A DNA stretch of 64,000 nt. It comes from Rhizobium sp. Q54. Its GTDB lineage: Bacteria; Pseudomonadota; Alphaproteobacteria; Micropepsales; Micropepsaceae. The notes below the pieces were generated by a model that searched no databases, was not told where the DNA came from, and saw nothing but the letters and a program-made list of their open reading frames with translations. Where the stretch lies: positions 94,208 through 158,207 of the forward strand of contig CAMCWK010000003.1 in assembly GCA_945882615.1 (NCBI GenBank), in the 5' to 3' direction. Made by a program: the position numbers and the translations under genes. Shown here one piece after another: positions 20,893 to 30,996 of this stretch. The number at the start of each line of letters is the position of its first letter. The first letter of the stretch is position 1.

Positions 20893-21496
20893 CGCCCTGG
20901 GCGAAAACGTTGGGGCCCATGTAATTGTCGGTCAGCTTGGCCGGGCTGATGCGGCTGGTGGTGCCGCCCGGATTGAGGGCATGGGCCTCGACAATTGACG
21001 CACCGCATTCGCGCGTCAGGTCGACGAAATCGGCCAGGGTGCACAGATGGATGTTGGGTGTTTCCGACCAGGAGTAATCCAGCGCCGAGGTGCGCGGCAT
21101 CCGTCCGCCGGTCAGAAGCGACAGCCGCACCTTCCAATAGCCGAAATTGGGCAGCGACACGGCGGTGCGCCGGCCGATGCGCAGCAAATGGTTCAGAACC
21201 GCGCGGGGCTTTTCCGTCGCCTGGATGGTCTGGGACAGGATTACCGCATCGAACACCTGCGCCGGATAGTCCACCAGATCGCTGTCGGCGTCGCCTTGCA
21301 CCACGGCCAGGCCGCGCGCCACGCAGGCATTCACATTGGCCTGGGAAATCTCGATGCCGCGCCCGTCGACATTCTTGGTGCGCACCAGATGCTCCAGCAG
21401 CGCGCCGTCGCCGCAGCCGACATCCAGCACCCGTGCACCGGGACGGATCATGTCGGCAATGGCGGCCAGATCGGGACGCAGACCGGAAGCGCTCAT
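20867..21496 (-). CDS. metW: methionine biosynthesis protein MetW
   Basis: A 209-residue methyltransferase-fold protein. Motif I is [37 protein letters not shown] and [13 protein letters not shown] follow. MetW acts with MetX in O-acylhomoserine formation in many proteobacteria. The ATG overlaps the metX stop by 4 nt (ATGA), so the pair is translationally coupled. The protein is of normal family length. Confidence 0.93.
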   Translation of the reverse strand: MSASGLRPDLAAIADMIRPGARVLDVGCGDGALLEHLVRTKNVDGRGIEISQANVNACVARGLAVVQGDADSDLVDYPAQVFDAVILSQTIQATEKPRAVLNHLLRIGRRTAVSLPNFGYWKVRLSLLTGGRMPRTSALDYSWSETPNIHLCTLADFVDLTRECGASIVEAHALNPGGTTSRISPAKLTDNYMGPNVFAQGAIFLLKKS

Positions 21497-22650
21497 ATCA
21501 GATCGCTCGCCGCGTGATTGAGGAAGCCGCGCACGGTGGCGAACATTTCGGGTTCGTCCAGCAGGAAGGCGTCATGGCCCTTGTCGCTGCTTATTTCGAC
21601 AAAGCTGACCTGCGCCGCCACGGCGTTCAGGGCATGGGCGATGCGCTTGTTCTCAAACGGCGGGAACAGCCAGTCACTGCTGAATGACACGATGCAGAAG
21701 CGCGCGGCATTGACGCGGAAGACTTCCGACAACAGCCCGCCATGTTCCTCGGCCAGGTCAAAATAGTCCATGGCGCGGGTGATGTAGAGATAGGAGTTGG
21801 CGTCGAAGCGGTCGACAAAGCTGGCGCCCTGGTGATGCAGATAGGATTCGATCTGGAAATCGGGCGTGAACTGGAATGACTTGGCGTCGCGGTTCTGCAG
21901 GTTGCGGCCGAATTTGTTCTGCAACGCCATTTCCGAAACGTAAGTAATGTGCGCCGCCATGCGCGCCACCGCCAGACCCTTGGCGGGGCGGGTGCCGTGC
22001 AGCTGATACTCGCCGCCCCTCCAGTCGGGATCGGCCATGATCGCCTGGCGTCCCACTTCATGGAAGGCGATATTCTGCGCCGAATGGCGCGCGGCGCAGG
22101 CAATCGGCACCACGGCGCGCAGGCTTTCGGGATAGGACGCCGCCCATTGCAGCGCCTGCATCCCGCCCATCGAGCCGCCCACCACCGCCAGCAGTTTTTC
22201 GATTCCCAGATGATCGACCAGGCGCTTTTGCGCCCGCACCATGTCGCGGATGGTGACCAGCGGAAAATTCAACCCGAAAGGCTGGCCGGTGGCGGGATCG
22301 GTTTCCGCCGGGCCGGTCGAACCCATGCAGCCGCCAATGACATTGGCGCAGATCACGAAGAAGCGGTCGGTATCGATCGGCTTGCCGGGACCGACCATGG
22401 TGGTCCACCAGCCCGGCTTGCCGGTGATGGGATGATCGGACGCCACGAACTGGTCGCCGGTCAGGGCATGGCAGATCAGGACCGCGTTGCTCTTGTCGGC
22501 GTTCAGCGCGCCATAGGTCATATAGGCGACCGTGAAGGGCGCGAGGCTGCGGCCGCAATCCAGCGGCAAGGGCGTGTCGAAGGTGACCGCCTTGCCGACA
22601 TTGGCCGCGGGGGCCTTCACCGGACGCAGGAAGCGGGGAGCCTCGGTCAT
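21493..22650 (-). CDS. metX: homoserine O-acetyltransferase MetX
   Basis: A 385-residue alpha/beta-hydrolase acyltransferase that acylates homoserine at the first committed step of methionine synthesis. The nucleophile elbow is [12 protein letters not shown]. Catalytic Asp and His are in SSDWLFPP and [23 protein letters not shown] and the [10 protein letters not shown] segment match MetX. ATG 22650 follows GATGAGG. A long structured leader upstream (22731-22773) may control it. Whether succinyl or acetyl donor is used cannot be decided here. Confidence 0.93.
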   Translation of the reverse strand: MTEAPRFLRPVKAPAANVGKAVTFDTPLPLDCGRSLAPFTVAYMTYGALNADKSNAVLICHALTGDQFVASDHPITGKPGWWTTMVGPGKPIDTDRFFVICANVIGGCMGSTGPAETDPATGQPFGLNFPLVTIRDMVRAQKRLVDHLGIEKLLAVVGGSMGGMQALQWAASYPESLRAVVPIACAARHSAQNIAFHEVGRQAIMADPDWRGGEYQLHGTRPAKGLAVARMAAHITYVSEMALQNKFGRNLQNRDAKSFQFTPDFQIESYLHHQGASFVDRFDANSYLYITRAMDYFDLAEEHGGLLSEVFRVNAARFCIVSFSSDWLFPPFENKRIAHALNAVAAQVSFVEISSDKGHDAFLLDEPEMFATVRGFLNHAASDLI

Positions 22651-22730
22651 TGCCTCATCCAAGTAGGGAAACGGTAGGTAAGGGACGGGGGCCAGCCAGT
22701 CAACGAATGCCAGCCCTGCTTTGCTTTTGT

Positions 22731-22773
22731 GACCGCCCGGCACTATCAATACGGCCCTTTTTGATGGGCGGTC
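22731..22773 (-). promoter_or_regulatory. structured metX leader, candidate SAM-II-like riboswitch
   Basis: On the minus strand an 8-bp GACCGCCC/GGGCGGTC helix encloses a loop with a 5-bp ATCAA/TTGAT helix and the element CCGTATTG. A purine-rich ACAAAAGCAAAGCAGGG follows. The helix, the CCGTATTG loop and the downstream A-rich GGG segment resemble the SAM-II (metA) riboswitch known upstream of alphaproteobacterial metX/metA. The canonical GCTAAA is not exact, so this is a candidate only. Confidence 0.35.
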
Positions 22774-22813
22774 CGGCTTTCGCCTAACGCCCTTTTGAGC
22801 CTTGTTTTACACG

Positions 22814-23914
22814 ATGAACCCGACGCCCAAGCCCGGCATTCTGGACATCTCGCCCTATGTCGGCGGGCGGGCTGGCGTGCCCGGCATGGCCAAGGTCGTC
22901 AAGCTTTCGTCCAATGAGTCCCCTATCGGGCCCAGCCCGGCGGCGCTGGCGGCGCTGGACCAGGCCAAGGCCAGTGTCGCGCTCTATCCGGAAGGCTCCG
23001 CGGCACTGCTGCGCGAGGCCATTGCCGAAGTCTACAAGCTGGATGCCGCGCGCATCATCACCACGGGCGAAGGCTCCGGCGCCCTGCTCACCATGCTGGC
23101 TGGCGCATATTTGCAGCCGGATGATGAATGCCTGTTCGGCCGTCACGCCTTTCTGCTTTACGAGATCGCCGCCCGGGCCAATAGCGCCCGTCCGGTGATG
23201 GTGCCGGAAAGAGAGACCAACAACGGCATAAAGCTGGATGTGGATGCGATGCTGGCGGCGGTGACGCCGAAAACCCGCCTGGTCTATGTCGCCAATCCGA
23301 ACAATCCCACCGGCTCCTACCTGAACCGGGAGGAGATGGCGCGGCTGCATGCCGGTCTGCCCAAGGACGTTCTGCTGGTGATCGACAGCGCCTATGCCGA
23401 GTATGTCACCGCCAAGGATTACGAAGCCGGCATCGCGCTGGCCTCGACGTTCGATAATGTGGTGATGACCCGCACTTTCTCGAAACTCTACGGGCTTGCG
23501 GGCCTGCGCATCGGATGGATGTACGCCTCCGCCGCCATCTGCGACGTGATCAACCGCATCCGCGGACCCTTCAACACCGCCCTGCTGCAGCAGCTTGCGG
23601 GAGCTGCGGCCGTGCGCGACCGCGAACATTTCTGGAAAAGCGTGGAGCATAACAACAAGTGGCTGCCCTGGATCACGGCGGAAATCCGCAAGGCCGGCCT
23701 CAGGGTCGATGACAGCGTTGCCAATTTCGTGCTGATCCATTTTCCATCTGGCGAAAAGAGCGCGGCCAATGCCGACGCCTTTCTGACCAAGAGCGGTGTT
23801 ATTCTGCGCGGGGTCGGCAGCTATGGCTTGCCCGATTGCCTGCGCATGACGGTGGGCACCGAGGACGAGAACCGGCTGGCGGTGTCGCTGCTTCAGCAAT
23901 TCATGGCGACGTAA
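22814..23914 (+). CDS. hisC: histidinol-phosphate aminotransferase HisC-like
   Basis: This 366-residue PLP enzyme belongs to the class I/II aminotransferase family. PLP-binding features include NPNNPTGSYL, the internal aldimine Lys in TRTFSKLYGLAGLRIGW, and VVIDSAYAEY-type Asp (VIDSAYAEYV). It would convert imidazole-acetol phosphate to histidinol phosphate. Its position directly upstream of tyrA suggests it may also act on aromatic 2-oxoacids. No obvious Shine-Dalgarno sequence precedes ATG 22814, and an in-frame TTG lies at 22802. Confidence 0.9.
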   Translation: MNPTPKPGILDISPYVGGRAGVPGMAKVVKLSSNESPIGPSPAALAALDQAKASVALYPEGSAALLREAIAEVYKLDAARIITTGEGSGALLTMLAGAYLQPDDECLFGRHAFLLYEIAARANSARPVMVPERETNNGIKLDVDAMLAAVTPKTRLVYVANPNNPTGSYLNREEMARLHAGLPKDVLLVIDSAYAEYVTAKDYEAGIALASTFDNVVMTRTFSKLYGLAGLRIGWMYASAAICDVINRIRGPFNTALLQQLAGAAAVRDREHFWKSVEHNNKWLPWITAEIRKAGLRVDDSVANFVLIHFPSGEKSAANADAFLTKSGVILRGVGSYGLPDCLRMTVGTEDENRLAVSLLQQFMAT

Positions 23915-23915
23915 G

Positions 23916-24833
23916 ATGGAAGCTTTCAGCAAGATCGTCATTATCGGATTGGGGCTGATTGGTTCGTCCATCGCCCATGCGGCGCGGCGCGGCAAGCTGG
24001 CGAAGGAGATCGCCGGTTTTGATATCAGCGCCGATGTGCGCGCCCGTGCCGCAAAGATCGGATTTTGTGACACGGTGCCCGATGACATCGCGGCGGCGGT
24101 CAAAGGCGCCAGGCTGGTGATCCTCTGCACGCCTGTGGGCGCCTACAAAAGCGTCGCCACCGCCATCGCGCCGCATCTGGCCAAGGGCGCGATCCTGTCG
24201 GATGTCGGCTCGGTCAAGGGCGCGGTGGTCCGCGATGTCGGGCCGTTGGTCCCGCCGGGGGTGCATTTCATTCCGGCGCATCCCATCGCCGGCACCGAAT
24301 TTTCCGGCCCCGAAGCGGGATTCGCCAGCCTGTTCGATGGCCGCTGGACGATCCTGACACCCCTGCCGGGCGCGGACGCCGGTGCAGTGGCGCGGCTGCG
24401 CGGCTTCTGGGAATGTCTGGGCAGCCAGGTGGATGAGATGGAGTCCGGTCATCACGACCTGGTGCTGGCCATCACCTCGCATCTGCCGCATCTGATCGCC
24501 TACAATATCGTCGGCACCGCCCATGACCTGGAAGCGGTGACCCAAGGCGAAGTGATCAAATATTCCGCCAGCGGTTTTCGCGATTTCACCCGCATCGCCG
24601 CCAGCGATCCCACCATGTGGCGCGACGTCTTCCTCAACAACCGCGACGCGGTGCTGGAAGTGCTGGGCCGCTTCAACGAAGACCTGGCCCGGCTGCAACA
24701 GGCGGTGCGCGACGGCGACGGCGATGTGCTGTTCGACACCTTCAGCCGCACCCGCGCCATCCGCAAGGCGATCATCGAAATCGGCCAGGAAAGCCCTGCG
24801 CCAAATTTCGGTCGAGACCAGAAGAAGCCTTAG
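23916..24833 (+). CDS. tyrA: prephenate/arogenate (cyclohexadienyl) dehydrogenase
   Basis: A 305-residue NAD(P)-dependent dehydrogenase of tyrosine biosynthesis. The Rossmann motif VIIGLGLIGSSIA is at residue 8. The conserved FIPAHPIAGTEFSG contains the catalytic His region, and SHHDLVLAITSHLPHLIAY is typical of TyrA. No chorismate mutase or ACT domain is present. It starts one base after the hisC stop, so the two are one operon. The last four bases overlap the convergent DUF2125 gene. Confidence 0.92.
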   Translation: MEAFSKIVIIGLGLIGSSIAHAARRGKLAKEIAGFDISADVRARAAKIGFCDTVPDDIAAAVKGARLVILCTPVGAYKSVATAIAPHLAKGAILSDVGSVKGAVVRDVGPLVPPGVHFIPAHPIAGTEFSGPEAGFASLFDGRWTILTPLPGADAGAVARLRGFWECLGSQVDEMESGHHDLVLAITSHLPHLIAYNIVGTAHDLEAVTQGEVIKYSASGFRDFTRIAASDPTMWRDVFLNNRDAVLEVLGRFNEDLARLQQAVRDGDGDVLFDTFSRTRAIRKAIIEIGQESPAPNFGRDQKKP

Positions 24834-25576
24834 TAAAGCGGCGACAAAGCCTGCGTCGCCAGTTCCGGCTCGACGGTTTGCGACAGCGTTGCCTTGCCGC
24901 CAAGGCCGCGCCACAGGCCCATCGCCATGGTCCAGGGGATTTCACCGCGCAGGAAGGGTGCCACGACATCGGCCTTGTTCAGGCTGGCATAGGCCTGGAC
25001 CAGCTTGCGCGGTTTGCCGAAGCCGGTCACGGCATCGGCGCGGACCATCAGGTTGAGATTGTCGCCGTCACGCTGCAGGTGGAACTGGAAGCGCCGGGCG
25101 GTGAATTGCTTATTGCCGGCATTGATCAGGTCGAGGTCGAACCGCGTCAGGCCGTTCGCGCGGGCGATGCTGCTGCCATGGATGCTGCCGGCCTGGAACC
25201 CGATAGCATGGCTGGCGCCGTTCGCGCTCGTCCAGGCCAGGCTCTGGCGGCCCGCTGCTTCATACACCGTCTTGCTGCGGCCATAGGTCAGGGCATGCAG
25301 GGCGAATTTTTCCGTCGACCAGGCAAAAGGTCCATAAGCGGCTTCGCCCTTGATCTGGAAGTTGGTGAAGTTGGCGTCCACCCGGAAGGGGAAGCCGCCC
25401 ACCATCACCCCAGTCCAGTCCAGGGTGATGCCGGGCACCACCGGCCGGCCCTTGATCTCGGCCAGCTTCTTCTCGAAAGCGCTGGCCGCCTGCCACCAAT
25501 GGAAGATCACCCAGGCGGCGAGAATCAGAACCACCAGGAAGGGCGCGTATAACCAGAAGCGGCTGGAATATTGCAT
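24830..25576 (-). CDS. DUF2125 domain protein
   Basis: A 248-residue envelope protein with one N-terminal membrane anchor (FLVVLILAAWVIFHWW) followed by a periplasmic, beta-rich DUF2125 domain. DWTGVMVGGFPFRVDANFTNF is the recognisable region. The function is unknown. A location next to tyrA is recurrent in alphaproteobacteria. A perfect ATGGGCGG/CCGCCCAT hairpin (25584-25605) lies just upstream, between it and nrdJ. Confidence 0.82.
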   Translation of the reverse strand: MQYSSRFWLYAPFLVVLILAAWVIFHWWQAASAFEKKLAEIKGRPVVPGITLDWTGVMVGGFPFRVDANFTNFQIKGEAAYGPFAWSTEKFALHALTYGRSKTVYEAAGRQSLAWTSANGASHAIGFQAGSIHGSSIARANGLTRFDLDLINAGNKQFTARRFQFHLQRDGDNLNLMVRADAVTGFGKPRKLVQAYASLNKADVVAPFLRGEIPWTMAMGLWRGLGGKATLSQTVEPELATQALSPLY

Positions 25577-25622
25577 TTCTCACCATGGGCGGGCCTGACC
25601 GCCCATTCAAATAAATACGCTG

Positions 25623-27938
25623 CTAGCTACACTTGGAATAGCCGCAAGACAAACAGGAATCGCACCCCTCCAGCTTGACGAAGCTGGCATCGCCGCAGCG
25701 CGGGCAGAAGCGCGCGCGTGCGCCCTCCACCGGGACCTGGGCATCGGGAAAGATGGACGGACCGCGCTGGCCCAGGAATCCGATCTCGACCAGATGGCGT
25801 TCGATCACTTCGCCGATCGCCGCCAGCAGCGAGGGCACGTAGCGTCCGCTCATCCATTGGCCACCGCGCGGATCGAAGATTGCCTTGAGTTCATCCACCA
25901 CAAAGGACACGTCGCCGCCGCGGCGGAACACCGCCGAGATCATGCGGGTGAGGGCCAGCGCCCAGGCATAGGCTTCCATATTCTTGGAGTTGATGAAGAT
26001 CTCGAAGGGCCGCCGCCGCCCGTCTTTCTCGATGTCATTGATGGTGATGTAGAAGGCGTGATCGCTGTCCAGCCATTTGATCTTGTAGGTGCGGCCCAGC
26101 AATTCCTCCGGCCGGTCCAGCGGCCTGGTCATGTAGACCACCCCACCACGCGGTTCTGGCCCCCTGGGTTCGGGTAAGGGCAGCGGCAATTCCGGCTCGC
26201 GTGTTTCGCGCGCTATCACCGCCTCGGCGGAAATGGCGTGCTGGGGTTCATCCACCGACAGGACCGAGCCCGTCACGTCATTGGGCCGATAGGTGGTGCA
26301 GCCCTTGCAGCCTGAGTCATAGGCTTCGAGATAGACATGGGCGAACTCGTCGAACGGGATCGCCGCCGGCACATTGATGGTCTTGGAAATGGCGCTGTCG
26401 ATAAAGGGCTGGGCGGCGGCCTGTACCGCCAGATGGTCCGACGGGGCGAGAGTCTGGGCGGTGACGAAATAGGCCGGCAGCGCCGCATCCGCGCCGAAAC
26501 GGGCATGGAAGGCGCGCACCGCATAGTCGCTGACGGTTTCCTCGCGCTTGCTGCCATCGGGCTGGATCACCTTGCGCTTGTAGCTGAAGGCGAAGACCGG
26601 CTCGATGCCGCTGGAGACATTGTCGGCGAACAGCGAAATGGTGCCGGTCGGGGCGATGGAGGTGAGCAGCGCGTTGCGAATGCCGAACTTTGCAATGCCG
26701 TCTCGGATATCGGCGGGCAGGCCAGCGATATGCGGGCGGACGAGATATTGGCGCGCGTCGAACAGCGGGAAGGCGCCCTTCTCCCGCGCCAGTTCCATGC
26801 TGGCGCGATAGGCGGCCAGGCTGATCGCCGCCAGCCAGGTTCGGATCAGGCTTAGGCTTTCCGGCGAGCCATAGCGCACCCGGCAGAAGATCAGCGCATC
26901 GGCCAGGCCGGTGACGCCCAGGCCGATGCGGCGCTTGGCCTTGGCTTCGGCCTGCTGCTGCGGCAGCGCGAAACGCGACACGTCGATGGCATTGTCCATC
27001 ATCCGGACAGCGGTGGCGACCAGCCGTTCCAGCTCGGCCATGTCCAGCGCGGCATCGTCTTCGAACGGATGGCGCACCAGCTTGGCCAGATTGATCGAAC
27101 CCAGCAGGCAAGCGCCATAGGGCGGCAGGGGCTGCTCGCCGCAGGGATTGGTGGCGGCGATGCTTTCGCAATAGGCCAGGTTGTTCTGGCCATTGATGCG
27201 GTCGATGAAGATCACGCCCGGCTCGGCATAGTCATAGGTCGAGCGCATGATGCGCTCCCACAGGGCTTTGGCCTTCACCGTGCGATAGATCTTGCCGGCG
27301 AAGGTCAGATCCCAGTCGGCATCGGCCTTCACCGCCGCCATGAAGGCGTCGCTCACCAGCACCGAGAGATTGAAATTGGACAGCCGGCCCGGTGTGCGCT
27401 TGGCGGTGATGAAATCTTCAATGTCGGGATGATCGACCCGCAAGGTCGCCATCATGGCGCCGCGGCGGCTGCCTGCGCTCATGATGGTGCGGCACATCGC
27501 GTCCCACACTTCCATGAAGGAGACGGGACCGGACGCGTCCGCGCCCACGCCCTTCACCAGCGCGCCCTTTGGCCGGAGCGTGGAAAAGTCATAACCGATG
27601 CCGCCGCCCTGCTGCAGCGTCAGGGCTGCTTCGCGCAAGGCGCCGAAAATCCCGTCCATGGAATCGGTGATGGTGCCCATCACAAAACAGTTGAACAGCG
27701 TCACGGCGCGGCCCGTGCCGGCGCCCGCCAGGATGCGTCCGGCCGGGAGGAACTTGTGGCCCGCCAGCGCATGGGCGAATTCCTGCGCCCGGGTGGTGCG
27801 CTGCTCGGCAGGCTCGGCCCGCGCCAGTGCGAGGGCGACGCGCGCCCAGCTGTCGGCCACGTCACGGTCCAGCGGGGTGCCGTCCGGCGATTTCAGCCGG
27901 TATTTCAGGTCCCAGATGCTGGCGGAAATATCGCTCAT
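25623..27938 (-). CDS. nrdJ: adenosylcobalamin-dependent ribonucleotide reductase (class II)
   Basis: A 771-residue class II ribonucleotide reductase that makes deoxyribonucleotides by a B12-derived thiyl radical, independent of oxygen. The family shows LFNCFVMGTITDSMDGIF, the active-site NPCGEQPLPPYGACLLGSIN and the substrate loop SIAPTGTISLFADNVSSG. The C-terminal tail carries a Cys-rich zinc-like module (CPRCGDASF...GCDSCLSCGYSKCS). That module is expected to re-reduce the active site. No cobalamin riboswitch is evident in the 90 bp upstream. Confidence 0.93.
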   Translation of the reverse strand: MSDISASIWDLKYRLKSPDGTPLDRDVADSWARVALALARAEPAEQRTTRAQEFAHALAGHKFLPAGRILAGAGTGRAVTLFNCFVMGTITDSMDGIFGALREAALTLQQGGGIGYDFSTLRPKGALVKGVGADASGPVSFMEVWDAMCRTIMSAGSRRGAMMATLRVDHPDIEDFITAKRTPGRLSNFNLSVLVSDAFMAAVKADADWDLTFAGKIYRTVKAKALWERIMRSTYDYAEPGVIFIDRINGQNNLAYCESIAATNPCGEQPLPPYGACLLGSINLAKLVRHPFEDDAALDMAELERLVATAVRMMDNAIDVSRFALPQQQAEAKAKRRIGLGVTGLADALIFCRVRYGSPESLSLIRTWLAAISLAAYRASMELAREKGAFPLFDARQYLVRPHIAGLPADIRDGIAKFGIRNALLTSIAPTGTISLFADNVSSGIEPVFAFSYKRKVIQPDGSKREETVSDYAVRAFHARFGADAALPAYFVTAQTLAPSDHLAVQAAAQPFIDSAISKTINVPAAIPFDEFAHVYLEAYDSGCKGCTTYRPNDVTGSVLSVDEPQHAISAEAVIARETREPELPLPLPEPRGPEPRGGVVYMTRPLDRPEELLGRTYKIKWLDSDHAFYITINDIEKDGRRRPFEIFINSKNMEAYAWALALTRMISAVFRRGGDVSFVVDELKAIFDPRGGQWMSGRYVPSLLAAIGEVIERHLVEIGFLGQRGPSIFPDAQVPVEGARARFCPRCGDASFVKLEGCDSCLSCGYSKCS

Positions 27939-28029
27939 GGTCCTGTAACAACCATATCAGGCGGGGGTTCGCCACAGCTATAGATAGGCATGGTTGCCTA
28001 ACGCACAAGACGCGCAAAGGTTTGAAATA

Positions 28030-28722
28030 TTAGGGTAAAAGTGCGGTGCTGGCGGTCTCGATACGACTTTGCAACAGCGTCATGAATGCGTCCCGCTTCA
28101 GGCCGGGCGGGATGACCTCCAGAAATTCCAGGGTGATGGTGCCCGGATGCTTGAGAAAGCTGGTCCAGTAGACGCCGGAATTCAGCGCCACCGGCACGCA
28201 GGGTACCGCCAGCATCCCGTAAAGCCCCGCCACGCCCGGCTTGTAGTCGGGAGCTGCGCCGGGCTGTTTGCGGGTGCCTTCCGGGAAGATCAGCACCGGG
28301 CGGCCTTCCTCCAAAACCTGTTTCGCCGCCTGGCTCATCTTGCGCAGCGCGCTGGCGCGGGCGCTGCGGTCGATCGGAATCGCCGCCGCCTTCCAGACGA
28401 ACCAGCCGAAGAAGGGCACGAACAGCAGTTCGCGTTTCAGCACGATGCCGGGCCTGTCCAGCACCAGATACAGCGCCAGCGTGTCCCACATGCTCATATG
28501 CTTGGAGGCGACCAGAACCGGGCCGCGCGGCGGGGTGCCGCGAACTTCAAACCCGATTCCGGCAAAGACCTTCAGGCCCCACAGGATCGCGCGCGCCCAT
28601 GTCCGCGCCAGCCAGATGGTGGCGCCGCGCGGCAACAGCAGCACCGGCCAGAAGAGCAGCGACAGGATGGTGGAAAGCGCGGCGAACCACAGCAGGAACA
28701 GCAACGAGCGGAAGGCTGTCAT
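28030..28722 (-). CDS. plsC: 1-acyl-sn-glycerol-3-phosphate acyltransferase (PlsC family)
   Basis: A 230-residue membrane-associated acyltransferase that makes phosphatidic acid. The H-x4-D motif is KHMSMWDTLAL; the FPEGTRKQPG motif and the PVALNSGVYW motif follow in the usual order. Two N-terminal hydrophobic segments anchor it. The ATG at 28722 overlaps the ydcF stop by 4 nt. It lies downstream of ftsE-ftsX-ydcF in one operon, linking membrane lipid supply with division genes by position only. Confidence 0.92.
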   Translation of the reverse strand: MTAFRSLLFLLWFAALSTILSLLFWPVLLLPRGATIWLARTWARAILWGLKVFAGIGFEVRGTPPRGPVLVASKHMSMWDTLALYLVLDRPGIVLKRELLFVPFFGWFVWKAAAIPIDRSARASALRKMSQAAKQVLEEGRPVLIFPEGTRKQPGAAPDYKPGVAGLYGMLAVPCVPVALNSGVYWTSFLKHPGTITLEFLEVIPPGLKRDAFMTLLQSRIETASTALLP

Positions 28723-29288
28723 CCGCCCGCCAGCCGCGTCGTCACCATGCTGGCGAGATACTTGAAATACTCCCGGTGCAGGAATTGCGCCGTGCGCGGC
28801 CGTTGCCACCACTGGCCCAGCGCGACACCGCTCTGCTCGACCGGATAGGCGATCAGTGTGATGTCGGGCATCCGGGTTGAAAATTCCTTCAGGGTGCGCG
28901 GCATGTGATGGCGGCCGGTGACAAGGATCAGGCTGCTGAATTTGTGTTCGCGCGCCCAGCTCGCGGCTTCCTCGGCATTGCCATGGGTGTCTTCGGCGGC
29001 ATAGCCGATATCGGCGCAGCAATCGAAACGCGGACCACCGCCGGAAATCTTGCCCACCGTTTCCTTGGTGACGGACAGCGCCGCGCCACTGACCAGCAGT
29101 CGCTGGGCGACGCCGCTCTCCAGCATGAACACAGCGGTCTCCAGCCGCTCATCGCCGCCAGTCAGCACCACGATGCCATCGGCCTTGGGGCTGGCGGCGG
29201 GCGCGATCGGAAGGTTGCTCACGAACAGCACAAAACCGATCGCATAGGCGAGCAAGGTCAGAACAATAACCGCCAGGAAAACGCGCAA
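28719..29288 (-). CDS. YdcF/DUF218 family membrane protein
   Basis: A protein of about 189 residues with one N-terminal transmembrane helix and a DUF218 domain. The domain shows KADGIVVLTGGDERLETAVFML, HGNAEEAASWAREH and SLILVTGRHHMPRT. Relatives (YdcF, SanA, ElyC) act in envelope or peptidoglycan processes. I choose the TTG at 29288 because AAGGAG lies exactly 7 nt upstream. A longer in-frame TTG (29363) would overlap ftsX by 20 nt and lacks such a site. Confidence 0.82.
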   Translation of the reverse strand: MRVFLAVIVLTLLAYAIGFVLFVSNLPIAPAASPKADGIVVLTGGDERLETAVFMLESGVAQRLLVSGAALSVTKETVGKISGGGPRFDCCADIGYAAEDTHGNAEEAASWAREHKFSSLILVTGRHHMPRTLKEFSTRMPDITLIAYPVEQSGVALGQWWQRPRTAQFLHREYFKYLASMVTTRLAGG

Positions 29289-29343
29289 AACAAAGCTCCT
29301 TGGGCCTGAGGATAGCAAACCGCCTTTGCCGCGCTCAAGCAGG

Positions 29344-30240
29344 CTAATAAATGGCTTTAACAACCGACAGGACGGAAAAACGCGCCGTGGCCCAGGCGAT
29401 AGCCGAGGTGACGACGGGCACCGTCGCCAACCAGGGGATTTCCGTCCATTTCAGCGACAAAGGCGGCAGGAAGGGGACCGCTTCCAGGCCGAATATCTCC
29501 AGCCCGCCCGCGGCCAGGAAGAACATTGCGGCGAAAGCCGTGCCCAATGCTGCGGCAAACAGGGCGGAGATGAAATAATGCCACTCCACGGCGCGGGCGA
29601 TAAAGCTGGGTAGCGCCCCCATCTGGTGCAGCAACGCCACCATTTCGTGATGCGCGTCGAGGCCCGCGCGGGTGGCGAAGGACACCGCCGCCGCCGTGGC
29701 GCCGGCGATCAGGAGCAAAATGCCGTAAGCCGACCAGCGCACCGCATCGGTCAGCCCGCGCAACCGCGCGATCCAGCGCCGGTGATCATCGACCATGGCA
29801 TGTGGCGCGGCACGTTCCAGATCGGCGGTGAGCCTGACGATATCGACCTGGGCGCCCGGCGTCACCGCGGCATCGACCAGCCGGGGCAGCGGAATGCCCG
29901 CCACCACGCCATCCTTGCCGATCCAGGGTTCGACCAGGGCGTTGAGCTGTGCATCTGACAGGCGACTGGCGCGAGCGATACCGGGCGTGGCGTTCAGCAC
30001 GCGCAGCACCGCTTGGGTTTCGGCTTCCAGGACTGCGGCCGGATCGGCGCCAACTTCCGGCGGCATCACCTGCACGGTGATGCGATCAGAGAGTCCGCTC
30101 TGCCAGCCTTGCGCGGCGCGGGTGGCGACCAGCGATGCGCCCAGGGCGAGCGCCGCCAGGAACGCCATCACCGCGATGACAAAATCCAAAGGCGCGGCGC
30201 CCTTGTCTCTTGGAAGAATGTAGGTTGCGCGTTCGCTCAT
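29344..30240 (-). CDS. ftsX: cell division ABC transporter permease FtsX
   Basis: A 298-residue membrane protein with the FtsX topology: a cytoplasmic N-terminus, TM1 ([18 protein letters not shown]), a large extracytoplasmic loop and three C-terminal TM helices. FtsEX recruits and activates peptidoglycan hydrolases at the septum. Its start overlaps the ftsE stop by 4 nt. Sequence identity to E. coli FtsX is low, as is common in alphaproteobacteria; the gene order supports the call. Confidence 0.88.
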   Translation of the reverse strand: MSERATYILPRDKGAAPLDFVIAVMAFLAALALGASLVATRAAQGWQSGLSDRITVQVMPPEVGADPAAVLEAETQAVLRVLNATPGIARASRLSDAQLNALVEPWIGKDGVVAGIPLPRLVDAAVTPGAQVDIVRLTADLERAAPHAMVDDHRRWIARLRGLTDAVRWSAYGILLLIAGATAAAVSFATRAGLDAHHEMVALLHQMGALPSFIARAVEWHYFISALFAAALGTAFAAMFFLAAGGLEIFGLEAVPFLPPLSLKWTEIPWLATVPVVTSAIAWATARFSVLSVVKAIY

Positions 30241-30917
30241 GGGTCGGTCCCCGTGGCGCTACGCAATTCCACCAGCCGGCCCTCGATCAGCCGCATCTCG
30301 CGCGCCCGTGTCGCTTCGATCAGGGCGCGGTCATGGGTCGCGATCAATACGGTGGTGCCCAGCCGGTTGAGTTCGGCGATCAGCCGGATCAGCCGCGCGC
30401 CCATTTCGGGATCGACATTGCCGGTGGGCTCGTCGGCAATCAGAAGGTCGGGCCGCGCCACCACGGCGCGGGCGATGGCGACGCGCTGCTGCTCGCCGCC
30501 CGACAAAGTGGCAGGCCGCGCCTGCATGCGGTCGCCCAGGCCCACCCAGGACAGAAGCTCGCGCACGTCATGGGAAAAATCGCTCACCTTCTTGCCTGCC
30601 AGCCTGAGCGGCAGCGCGACATTGTCGAAGGCGGACAGGTGATCGAGCAGGCGGAAATCCTGAAACACCACCCCGATGCGGCGGCGGATGGCCGGCAGAT
30701 CGCGGCGCCGCGCGGTGGCCAGTTCGGTGCCGAACAGGGTGATGAGGCCCCGGCTGGGCGGCTCGGCGACATAGATCAGCTTGAGCAGCGTGGTCTTGCC
30801 CGCGCCCGACAGGCCGGTGAGGAAGGTGAAAGAGCCCGGTTCCAGCGCGAAGTTGACATCGCGCAGAACTTCGGGCCCCGAGCCGTAGCGCATCCCCACA
30901 TTTTCAAAACGAACCAT
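30237..30917 (-). CDS. ftsE: cell division ATP-binding protein FtsE
   Basis: A 226-residue ABC ATPase. Walker A is [12 protein letters not shown], the signature is [15 protein letters not shown], and Walker B is [13 protein letters not shown], with H-loop LIATHDRAL. The FtsE-typical [22 protein letters not shown] begins at ATG 30917. An upstream in-frame extension to 31025 overlaps the divergent zinc-ribbon gene and is unlikely. Confidence 0.93.
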   Translation of the reverse strand: MVRFENVGMRYGSGPEVLRDVNFALEPGSFTFLTGLSGAGKTTLLKLIYVAEPPSRGLITLFGTELATARRRDLPAIRRRIGVVFQDFRLLDHLSAFDNVALPLRLAGKKVSDFSHDVRELLSWVGLGDRMQARPATLSGGEQQRVAIARAVVARPDLLIADEPTGNVDPEMGARLIRLIAELNRLGTTVLIATHDRALIEATRAREMRLIEGRLVELRSATGTDP

Positions 30918-30996
30918 GGGCGGACCATAAACATCACGCGCCTTGCGGTCATGGCCCCCGACCCCTATTTTCTTCATGTTTTTCAACAGGCCGGAC

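Noticed and set aside
27939..28029. Cobalamin riboswitch upstream of nrdJ
   Set aside because: The 90-bp gap is too short and lacks the B12-box pattern.
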